From Gammaproteobacteria bacterium (lineage in GTDB: Bacteria > Pseudomonadota > Gammaproteobacteria > HK1), in NCBI GenBank assembly GCA_013042035.1, contig JABDQX010000413.1, positions 1 to 5,566 on the forward strand: a DNA stretch of 5,566 bases. The letters are read 5' to 3'. The position numbers and the translations under genes are program-made. The notes under the pieces are model-generated. The model searched no databases. It was not told where the DNA came from and worked only from the letters and a program-made list of their open reading frames with translations. This document shows, piece after piece, positions 1 to 5,290 of the stretch (within the stretch, counting starts at the first letter, position 1; the number at the start of each line of letters is the position of its first letter).

Positions 1-206
1 GGATGAACTGCAAGGTGGTTTCCCGGCGCGGCGAGATCACCGCCAGGGTAGAGACCCGTGGCCGCAATAAAATGCCCCGCGGCATGGTATTCGTGCCTTG
101 GTTCGACGCGGGGCGCTTGGTAAACAAGCTCACCCTGGACGCCACCTGCCCCATCTCCAAGGAAACCGATTTCAAAAAGAATGCGGTGAAGGTGGAGCCT
201 GCATAA
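1..206 (+). CDS. napA: Periplasmic nitrate reductase, catalytic subunit NapA (C-terminal fragment)
   Basis: This is the last ~67 codons of a gene that begins before the window; the frame is open from base 1 and ends in TAA at 204-206. The ATG at base 3 is internal, not a start. The visible protein carries the conserved tail of NapA: VETRGRNKMPRG, then FDAGRLVNKLTLDAT, then SKETDFKK. This lies in the molybdopterin-dinucleotide-binding C-terminal domain of the Mo-bis-MGD enzyme, which reduces nitrate to nitrite in the periplasm. The signal peptide, [4Fe-4S] ligands and Mo-binding Cys would lie outside the window. The final KKCAVK-type motif of many NapA proteins reads KKNAVK here, so the Cys is replaced by Asn. 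The family call is firm from the motif string. Nitrate rather than another oxyanion is inferred from family membership. No nap gene follows on this strand; the next gene converges. Confidence 0.93.
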   Translation, partial: MNCKVVSRRGEITARVETRGRNKMPRGMVFVPWFDAGRLVNKLTLDATCPISKETDFKKNAVKVEPA

Positions 207-236
207 ATCCCGGTGGATCAGGCAAGCGGAGCGGTC

Positions 237-266
237 CGTTCGAGGTATATATTTATACCTCGAACG
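237..266. terminator. Perfect 13-bp inverted repeat between convergent genes, candidate bidirectional terminator
   Basis: Bases 237-249 (CGTTCGAGGTATA) are exactly repeated in inverted form at 254-266 around a 4-base spacer (TATT). The repeat sits between the napA stop (206) and the stop of the minus-strand rubrerythrin-like gene (287), where a shared terminator is expected. The hairpin would be the same from either strand. Neither side has a run of T after the stem, so it is not a canonical intrinsic terminator. It could instead be an RNA 3'-end-stabilising stem or a protein-binding palindrome. Confidence 0.45.
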
Positions 267-286
267 AACTTGCTCGATGGTGAATT

Positions 287-913
287 TCACAGCCTGTGAG
301 CTTTTTCGGTCTCAAGCAGCGCGATGTGTTCCTCTTCTTCGGCCGCCAGTTCCCGGTAGATCTCCCGCTGCCCACCCGGTGGAAATTCTTCGGCGCGGGC
401 GTTGAAGAAGTCCCGTGTGCGGCGCTCCATCTCAAGGGCCTTGTCGTAGATCCTGGCCGGGTGATCTTCTGCCTGGAAATCCATTCCTTCGAAAAGCCAA
501 TCGGCCATCACCGCATTTTGTTCACCCGTGGGCAAACGTAATTCCGAATCCAGGTGAACGTGGTATTTTTCTTCCAACTCGTCGAGATGATCTTTTTCCT
601 TCAGATACAGATCCTCGATAGTCTCCCGCAACGCCTCGTTGTCGGTCCGCTCCAGGGCAAGTCGGTAAAAATGATACATGTCGAGCTCGTACTGCATGGC
701 TTCCTTGACGACAGTGACCATCTCCGGCCGATCCCCGTGGTATCCCTCAACCACCCGGTTCTGTCCACCGCAAAGGAAACAACGGCCATAAGGCGCCACG
801 AAGCCTGTCGTGAGTTTTCCGCAGCTCTGGCATTTCCAGGTGTATTTCACATCCGCACAGCAGATGGCATCCTCGTCGAGGAACTGGTGACACTTGGGGC
901 ATTTAGATGCCAT
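287..913 (-). CDS. Rubrerythrin-like ferritin-fold diiron protein with N-terminal zinc ribbons
   Basis: 208 aa, with ATG at 913-911 preceded by GGAGA (925-921) at 7-nt spacing. Residues 1-50 carry four cysteine pairs: C5-x2-C8, C18-C19, C28-x2-C31 and C45-x2-C48. The last two resemble a rubredoxin/zinc-ribbon domain (WKCQSCG ... GRCFLCGG). Residues ~62-205 look like a four-helix ferritin-like bundle. Probable diiron ligands are E76, E106/H109 (EKDH), E163 and E193/H196 (EEEH); both helix pairs show the same 30-residue Glu-to-ExxH spacing. Rubrerythrins reduce peroxide in the cytoplasm using electrons passed through the metal-Cys domain, usually in low-oxygen metabolism. The metal-Cys domain is N-terminal here, the reverse of classical rubrerythrin. 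The activity is inferred, and iron or nitric-oxide-related roles are possible. No signal peptide or membrane segment is visible. It lies 76 bp downstream of the ParD-like gene and may be co-transcribed with it. Confidence 0.85.
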   Translation of the reverse strand: MASKCPKCHQFLDEDAICCADVKYTWKCQSCGKLTTGFVAPYGRCFLCGGQNRVVEGYHGDRPEMVTVVKEAMQYELDMYHFYRLALERTDNEALRETIEDLYLKEKDHLDELEEKYHVHLDSELRLPTGEQNAVMADWLFEGMDFQAEDHPARIYDKALEMERRTRDFFNARAEEFPPGGQREIYRELAAEEEEHIALLETEKAHRL

Positions 914-989
914 GATGAATTCTCCTATTGTTTTTCGTTGGCCGGGAGTTTTTTAACAATGCGATTGAAGCGTCCGGTAGCAAAAATCT

Positions 990-1208
990 TCACCCGAAGG
1001 TGTACTCTTCTACATCTCCAGCCTCGGCCTCGGCTTTTGCCAGGCGCGTATTGAGGGCAAAGTCCGGAGGAAGATCCGGATTCTCCTCAGCGATCCTGCC
1101 TATCAGCGCCCAGTATTCGATCTGCCTGGGTATCGAACGTTTCTGCGCCGCACCGTGGATTTTAGCTGATGTGACCAGCTCTTCAGAGAGTTTGACAGCT
1201 TGTGACAT
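990..1208 (-). CDS. ParD-like small DNA-binding antitoxin-family protein
   Basis: 72 aa, with ATG at 1208-1206 and a strong GAGGAG Shine-Dalgarno at 1220-1215 (6-nt spacing); the stop is TGA at 992-990. The N-terminus (AVKLSEELVTSAK) has the short strand-helix pattern of a ribbon-helix-helix protein. It is followed by RSIPRQIEYWALIGRIAEENPDLP and ends in EEYTFG. This overall pattern matches the 'ParD-like antitoxin of type II TA system' family as I know it, in which the protein would bind DNA as a dimer and, where a toxin exists, neutralise it. No ParE/RelE-like ORF is seen on either side: only 76 bp separate it from the rubrerythrin-like gene downstream, and 178 bp of apparently non-coding DNA lie upstream. 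It may therefore be a solitary regulator. The family call is fairly firm; toxin neutralisation is not supported by the window. Confidence 0.75.
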   Translation of the reverse strand: MSQAVKLSEELVTSAKIHGAAQKRSIPRQIEYWALIGRIAEENPDLPPDFALNTRLAKAEAEAGDVEEYTFG

Positions 1209-1265
1209 GAAGTACTCCTCGGAATCTTACTTGCGAAAGCCGCCTTCCATCACTTTATGCGACCT

Positions 1266-1295
1266 GCTATAACTTTATCGATGCCTCTATGTAAA
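1266..1295 (-). promoter_or_regulatory. Possible sigma70-type promoter for the ParD-like gene
   Basis: On the minus strand, TTTACA (1295-1290) is followed after 18 bp by TATAGC (1271-1266), giving 5/6 and 4/6 matches to the -35 and -10 consensus. Transcription would start near 1259, about 50 bases before the ParD-like ATG. The gap holds no other gene, so a promoter is expected here, but matches this weak also occur by chance. Confidence 0.3.
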
Positions 1296-1386
1296 CAGTT
1301 GGTTTCATTACTATTCCTGAATCAACCGCTTACAGCGTCTTCTGTCGAGCTATTCAGAATTCGGTCAGAATATCTTGCTACAGTTC

Positions 1387-3753
1387 CTAACCACCACCGA
1401 CCCCCAGATACTTCAGCATCTCCCGCGCGGCGCGGCGCCCGGCACCCATGGCGAGGATGACCGTGGCGGAGCCCGTGACGATATCCCCACCGGCGAACAC
1501 GCCCTCGACGGAGGTCATTCCCGTCTCCGGATCCGCCTCAATATACCCCCAGCGATTGGTTTCGAGTCCGGGCGTACTCTGGGCGATGACGGGATTGGCG
1601 GAGGTGCCAAGGGCATAAATGACCATATCCACATCCAGGGTATGTTCGGTGCCCGGTTTTACCACGGGTCGCCGCCGACCCGATTCATCGGGTTCGCCAA
1701 GCTCCATTTGGATAACTTCCATGCCCGTGACCCAGCCATTCTCATTACCGAGAATGCCCACCGGATTGGTAAGCCAGTGACATTCGACACCCTCTTCGAT
1801 GGCGTGATGGAGTTCCTCGGCCCGGGCGGGTGATTCGGCGATGGTTCGGCGGTAGACGAGGTTAACGGATTCCGCCCCCATCCGAAGCGCCACGCGGCAG
1901 GCATCCATGGCGGTGTTACCGGCACCGATGACGGCGATCCGTTTTCCCATGCCGACAGGTGTATCGTAGAGGGGTTGTTGAAAGCCCTGCATCAGATTCA
2001 CCCGCGTCAGGAATTCGTTGGCCGATACCACGCCATTGAACGCCTCTCCCGGGATGCCCATGAATTTTGGACTGCCAGCGCCCGTTCCCACGAAAACGAC
2101 ATCGTAACCCATGTCCGTCATCAACTGTGGAATCGTGAACAGCTTGCCAATGATGGTGTCGAGCTCGAATTTCACGCCCAGCCGGGCCAGGGCTGCCACC
2201 TCGATATCGATGGTGTCATTGGGCAAGCGAAACTCGGGGATACCGTATTTCAAGACCCCACCGGCCACATGCAAGGCCTCATAAACCGTCACCGCCACAC
2301 CGGCCTTGATCAGATCACCAGCACAAGCCAATCCGGCGGGACCGGCGCCCACAATGGCGGCCCGCTGGCCACTGGATGCGATTTCGGGTGATTCATCCCA
2401 ACCCCGGCCCACGGCGAAATCGGCGATAAACCGTTCCAGCCGGCCAATGGCGACCGGTTCTATTTTTTTGCCGATGACGCAACCGGCCTCGCACTGCACC
2501 TCCTGGGGACAGACGCGGCCGCAAACGGCCGGCATCGCGTTGGCATCCTTCAGGACACGGTAGGATTCCTTGAAATTCCTTTTGATGATTGCGTCGATGA
2601 ATGCCGGTATGTCGATTCCAACAGGGCATCCGGGAACGCAGCGCGGTTTTTTACAAATGATGCAGCGCTCGGCCTCTTCGAGGGCCATCTCCAGGGTGTA
2701 ACCGATGGCCACTTCATCGAAATTTCGGACTCTTTCCGCCGGCGTCTGCACCGGCATGTCTGTCTTGGTGGGGGCGAGATCCTGCACCCTTTTGGTTTTT
2801 TTCGGCGCGTCGGAAGGCGGCAACGCATCGGGGACTGGGACCAGCACGACCCCTTTCCCTCCATGACGCGAGCGCGCGGGGACAAGAGCGGGATTCTCGC
2901 CACCCGCACCGAGGGAGATTAACCGTTCACGCTCCGCCCGATAGCGGCTCATGGCTTCCTGTTCTTCGGGCTCGAAGCGCCTTTGCCGCAGCATCAGTTC
3001 GTCGAAGTCCACCTGGTGTCCGTCGAAATCCGGCCCGTCCACGCAGGCAAACTTCATCTCGTCCCCGAGCGTTACTCGGCAAGAGCCGCACATGCCCGTT
3101 CCATCGACCATGATGGAATTGAGACTGACGATGGTTCGGATACCATGGGCACGGGTGAGCTCGGCGCAGGCCTTCATCATGGGAATGGGCCCGATAGCGA
3201 TGACCTCTTCGATATCGTCGTGGGCCTTCAGTACCTCGTCGAGAACCGTCGTGACGAATCCCTTGGTACCAAAAGAGCCATCGTCGGTCGCCACCAGAAA
3301 CTCGTCCGACTGGCGGCGGAACCTGTCATCCCAAAACATCAGCTCCTTATTGCGAAAACCGATGATCGAGATCGTGTGAGTGCCCAGTTCCTTGTGGCGC
3401 CGCAACTGCGGGTAGACGGGCGCAACCCCAAGTCCTCCCCCCACAAGCACCGCCTTGGTTCGTTTTTCCAAATGGGAAGCCACGCCCAGGGGGCCAATAA
3501 AGTCGAGAACGGAATCTCCCTCTTTCAGGTCCATCATCTGGAAGGTGGTCTTTCCCACCGCCTGGATAACCACCGTTACGGTACCCCGTTCCCGGTCATA
3601 ATCGGCCACCGTCAGCGGGATGCGTTCTCCCGTTTCATTCATCCGGACCATCAGAAAATGGCCGGGCAAACAAGCGTTGGCAACATGGGGGGCCATCACT
3701 TCCCAAAGGTAGGTCGCGGGGCCAAATTGATCACGTTTTACGATCTGATACAT
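1387..3753 (-). CDS. Fused NfnA-NfnB: electron-bifurcating ferredoxin:NADP+ oxidoreductase, single chain
   Basis: 788 aa. Residues 1-~278 match NfnA, the small subunit of NADH-dependent ferredoxin:NADP+ oxidoreductase / sulfide dehydrogenase (related to PyrK): flavin motif RIPLT (44-48), nucleotide loop GGGLGVAP (105-112), IGPIPMM (187-193), and a [2Fe-2S] site with C222, C225 and C237 plus D217 as probable fourth ligand. A Pro- and basic-rich linker (~282-330) leads to an NfnB/GltD-like half. That half has eight cluster cysteines (364, 367, 372, 376, 411, 415, 421, 425), FAD loop GAGPAGL (469-475) with acidic E492, NADP loop GAGNTAMD (610-617), VYRR (633-636) and a C-terminal FAD motif with GGD (755-757). 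The Nfn complex couples NADH and reduced ferredoxin oxidation to reduction of two NADP+ in the cytoplasm by flavin bifurcation. The ATG (3753-3751) fits the family N-terminus, although no good Shine-Dalgarno precedes it. Automated names would be 'dihydroorotate dehydrogenase B NAD-binding subunit' and 'glutamate synthase small subunit'; no PyrD or GltB partner is present. A sulfide/polysulfide role is possible. Confidence 0.88.
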   Translation of the reverse strand: MYQIVKRDQFGPATYLWEVMAPHVANACLPGHFLMVRMNETGERIPLTVADYDRERGTVTVVIQAVGKTTFQMMDLKEGDSVLDFIGPLGVASHLEKRTKAVLVGGGLGVAPVYPQLRRHKELGTHTISIIGFRNKELMFWDDRFRRQSDEFLVATDDGSFGTKGFVTTVLDEVLKAHDDIEEVIAIGPIPMMKACAELTRAHGIRTIVSLNSIMVDGTGMCGSCRVTLGDEMKFACVDGPDFDGHQVDFDELMLRQRRFEPEEQEAMSRYRAERERLISLGAGGENPALVPARSRHGGKGVVLVPVPDALPPSDAPKKTKRVQDLAPTKTDMPVQTPAERVRNFDEVAIGYTLEMALEEAERCIICKKPRCVPGCPVGIDIPAFIDAIIKRNFKESYRVLKDANAMPAVCGRVCPQEVQCEAGCVIGKKIEPVAIGRLERFIADFAVGRGWDESPEIASSGQRAAIVGAGPAGLACAGDLIKAGVAVTVYEALHVAGGVLKYGIPEFRLPNDTIDIEVAALARLGVKFELDTIIGKLFTIPQLMTDMGYDVVFVGTGAGSPKFMGIPGEAFNGVVSANEFLTRVNLMQGFQQPLYDTPVGMGKRIAVIGAGNTAMDACRVALRMGAESVNLVYRRTIAESPARAEELHHAIEEGVECHWLTNPVGILGNENGWVTGMEVIQMELGEPDESGRRRPVVKPGTEHTLDVDMVIYALGTSANPVIAQSTPGLETNRWGYIEADPETGMTSVEGVFAGGDIVTGSATVILAMGAGRRAAREMLKYLGVGGG

Positions 3754-3848
3754 GGTGTATTGTTACTCGAGTAGTCGGGGATATATTCGGACGCGGCGGA
3801 TCAGTTTTGAGCGCCACGGTCTGTGAATGTGTTTGACGAGGAGGTTTT

Positions 3849-3866
3849 TTGAATAGGCCTAATCAA
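3849..3866. promoter_or_regulatory. 18-bp near-palindrome upstream of the Nfn fusion, candidate operator
   Basis: TTGAATAGGCCTAATCAA is symmetric except for its fifth base pair from each end. It lies 95 bp before the start codon of the Nfn fusion, in the only intergenic gap between that gene and tRNA-Met. The outer TTGA/TCAA halves recall FNR/CRP-type sites, but the spacing is wrong (18 rather than 14 bp), so I do not assign it to FNR. I could not find a convincing promoter beside it. Confidence 0.3.
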
Positions 3867-3908
3867 GCGTTGGTCCCTTAAAAGACCGTGCTCGTTGCGT
3901 GCAAGATT

Positions 3909-3985
3909 TGGTGGCTACGGGTGGACTTGAACCACCGACCTCAGCATTATGAGTGCCGCGCTCTGACCAACTGAGCTACGTAGCC
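3909..3985 (-). tRNA. tRNA-Met (anticodon CAT), elongator type
   Basis: On the minus strand the sequence begins GGCTACGTAGCTCAGTTGG and folds as a full cloverleaf. The 7-bp acceptor stem is GGCTACG (3985-3979) paired with CGTAGCC (3919-3913). The anticodon loop is CTCATAA with CAT at 3951-3949, the T loop is TTCAAGT, the discriminator is A, and a CCA end is encoded at 3911-3909. The 77-base length and the acceptor and D-arm sequences closely match elongator tRNA-Met. They do not match initiator tRNA (which has a mispaired first position) or tRNA-Ile2, which also has a CAT anticodon before modification. The gene lies 20 bp downstream of pth on the same strand and could be processed from a longer rplY-pth transcript. 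No clear promoter or U-tract terminator is visible. Confidence 0.96.
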
Positions 3986-3989
3986 GATA

Positions 3990-4006
3990 ATTTTACAGCG
4001 TAAAAT
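3990..4006. repeat. Small AT-rich inverted repeat at the pth/tRNA-Met junction
   Basis: ATTTTAC (3990-3996) and GTAAAAT (4000-4006) form a 7-bp stem with a 3-base loop. It reaches the last base of the pth stop codon and ends 5 bases before the mature tRNA 5' end. It is too AT-rich for a strong terminator. It could mark an RNA processing point between the pth mRNA and the tRNA, or be chance. Confidence 0.3.
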
Positions 4007-4581
4007 CATGCGTGAAGCGAGTTCATTGTACGCGCCAGATCACCCCCGATAAGGGCGGGGAATTCCCCGTACGCGCGCGCGATCGCCTGTTCGATGAGGG
4101 TTTGCTCCTCCTTCGGAGCAGAGCGTAGAACATAACCGACCACATCGTCGCGATGACCCGGATGGCCGACACCAATACGCAACCGATTGAAATCGCGGGT
4201 ATCAATGTGCGCGATAATATCACGCAGGCCATTATGCCCACCATGCCCCCCGCCTTGTTTGAGGCGTACGGTTCCCGGGGGTAAATCGAGTTCATCGTGA
4301 ACCACCAGCAACTGTTCGGGCGCGTAGCGATAATAGCGGAAAAGCGCTGCCACGGCCAGACCGCTTTCATTCATGAAGGTGGCGGGCTTGAAGAGGCGGC
4401 AGTGTATATTCCCTTCCTCGATGCGGCACGCTTGTCCAAAGAATCCGGCGGCAACTCGAAACGTCTGCTGGAAACGATATGCCAGTTCGTCCACAAACCA
4501 AAAACCCGCATTGTGACGCGTCATGGCATAACGCGGCCCCGGGTTCCCGAGCCCGACGATCAAACGTATGGGCAATGGCAA
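4006..4581 (-). CDS. pth: Peptidyl-tRNA hydrolase (Pth)
   Basis: 191 aa, close to the usual bacterial length. Pth cleaves the ester bond of peptidyl-tRNAs that drop off stalled ribosomes, recycling tRNA in the cytoplasm. The family signatures are all present: IVGLGNPGPRY with N13, the catalytic His in RHNAGF (H23), FMNESG (N71), HDELDLPPG (D96) and GGHGGHNGLRDI (N117). Each key residue is offset by +3 from the E. coli positions (N10, H20, N68, D93, N114), so the active site is intact. The start is TTG at 4581-4579: a TAG stop lies four codons upstream in frame, the first in-frame ATG is residue 20 and inside the conserved N-terminus, and AGGA (4592-4589) sits 7 nt before the TTG. A second TTG two codons later is the only other option. 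It lies 25 bp downstream of rplY, the common rplY-pth pairing. The next gene downstream is tRNA-Met, not ychF. Confidence 0.97.
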   Translation of the reverse strand: MPLPIRLIVGLGNPGPRYAMTRHNAGFWFVDELAYRFQQTFRVAAGFFGQACRIEEGNIHCRLFKPATFMNESGLAVAALFRYYRYAPEQLLVVHDELDLPPGTVRLKQGGGHGGHNGLRDIIAHIDTRDFNRLRIGVGHPGHRDDVVGYVLRSAPKEEQTLIEQAIARAYGEFPALIGGDLARTMNSLHA

Positions 4582-4588
4582 GACGCTA

Positions 4589-4592
4589 TCCT
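4589..4592 (-). promoter_or_regulatory. Shine-Dalgarno that fixes the TTG start of pth
   Basis: AGGA on the minus strand lies 7 nt upstream of TTG (4581). With an in-frame TAG just before it, this site makes the rare TTG the likely start codon. It lies in the 25-bp gap after the rplY stop. Confidence 0.65.
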
Positions 4593-4606
4593 ATTTTGCA
4601 GGTATG

Positions 4607-5242
4607 CTACGAATCTTCCGTACCCTCTTCTCCCGTTTCCTCGACTACCCCGGTTTCCTCGGTTCCCGACATTTCCCGCGGCGTGAATACAGTCGCAACG
4701 GCCTGATCCGTGCCGTGTGACAAGGCCGTGAGCACGGCACCTTCCGGAAGTATCAACTCAGACAAATGCAGATTCTGCCCGGGCGCCATATTCGACATAT
4801 CCACGATAATGGCTTCCGGTAAATCCCTAGGCAAGCAACTTATCTCCACTTCGGTGATTAACCGGTTGATCCCCAGGCCCATTTGTTTTGCGGGAGATGC
4901 CTCTTCATTGATGAAGTGAAGTGGTATGCGCAACTGAATTTGGCTGGCCTCGCTGATACGCTGGAAATCCAGGTGAACAATACGGGAGCTGACGGGATGG
5001 CGTTGAACCGCCTTCAGGATGGCAGGCTCCTTTTTATCCTCCACGTTCAAGCTAAGAATGCTGAAGCCGAATGACTCGTTATCGAGTTTTTTCTTCAACT
5101 CGTTAGCATCGACGAAAAGCGAGACGGGATCCTTCTTAGCGCCGTAAAGCACGGCCGGAACGTTGTTGCCACGACGCATTCGGCGACTTGCGCGCGATCC
5201 TGTTTCGTTGCGGATATTGGCGTTTATTTCGAACTCTTTCAT
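4607..5242 (-). CDS. rplY: Ribosomal protein bL25, long CTC form
   Basis: 211 aa from ATG 5242-5240. The N-terminal domain (~1-95) has the L25 pattern: strand FEINANIRNETGSRASRRMRR, then NNVPAVLYG, and the ILKAVQRHPVSSRIVHLDFQR segment. It binds 5S rRNA in the 50S central protuberance. Residues ~96-190 form the additional beta domain of CTC/TL5-type proteins, so this is the long form rather than the ~94-aa enterobacterial L25. The tail is strongly acidic and Thr/Gly-rich (EETGVVEETGEEGTEDS). I chose this ATG because AGGAG (5258-5254) lies 11 nt upstream and the protein then begins like other L25s. An in-frame ATG at 5302 would add 20 unrelated residues and lies inside the neighbouring repeat element. 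It heads the rplY-pth pair. The upstream prs/ispE genes usual in gammaproteobacteria are not visible; a repeat element occupies that region. Confidence 0.95.
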   Translation of the reverse strand: MKEFEINANIRNETGSRASRRMRRGNNVPAVLYGAKKDPVSLFVDANELKKKLDNESFGFSILSLNVEDKKEPAILKAVQRHPVSSRIVHLDFQRISEASQIQLRIPLHFINEEASPAKQMGLGINRLITEVEISCLPRDLPEAIIVDMSNMAPGQNLHLSELILPEGAVLTALSHGTDQAVATVFTPREMSGTEETGVVEETGEEGTEDS

Positions 5243-5253
5243 CTGAAATTTTT

Positions 5254-5258
5254 CTCCT
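5254..5258 (-). promoter_or_regulatory. Shine-Dalgarno supporting the short rplY start
   Basis: AGGAG on the minus strand lies 11 nt before the ATG at 5242. The alternative ATG at 5302 has no comparable site and falls in the terminal repeat of the inserted element, so the shorter form is preferred. Confidence 0.6.
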
Positions 5259-5290
5259 AATGGGAAATCAGTATCTTCTGGCAGTTTAGA

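Noticed and set aside
554..1054. A 166-codon plus-strand open frame
   Set aside because: It runs antisense through the rubrerythrin-like gene and into the ParD-like gene, both supported by motifs and ribosome binding sites.
1209..1386. A hidden toxin gene upstream of the ParD-like gene
   Set aside because: No minus-strand frame with a plausible start and length is present in this gap, and the plus-strand frames extend into the Nfn gene as shadows.
1375..1833. A 152-codon plus-strand open frame
   Set aside because: It is antisense to the conserved FAD/NADP-binding end of the Nfn fusion and has no recognisable domain.
2983..3774. A 263-codon open frame on the plus strand
   Set aside because: It lies antisense to the well-supported Nfn fusion and resembles no family; it is a frame shadow in GC-rich coding DNA.
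3849..3866. An FNR box
   Set aside because: The outer TTGA/TCAA halves fit, but the palindrome is 18 bp rather than 14 bp, so FNR half-sites would be wrongly spaced.
3871..3886. GGTCCCTTAAAAGACC as a terminator after tRNA-Met
   Set aside because: It is a near-palindrome with G-U pairs but leaves no loop, and no T-run follows on the minus strand.
3909..3985. tRNA-Ile2 or initiator tRNA as the identity of the CAT tRNA
   Set aside because: The acceptor stem GGCTACG with a fully paired first position and the D-arm sequence match elongator tRNA-Met.
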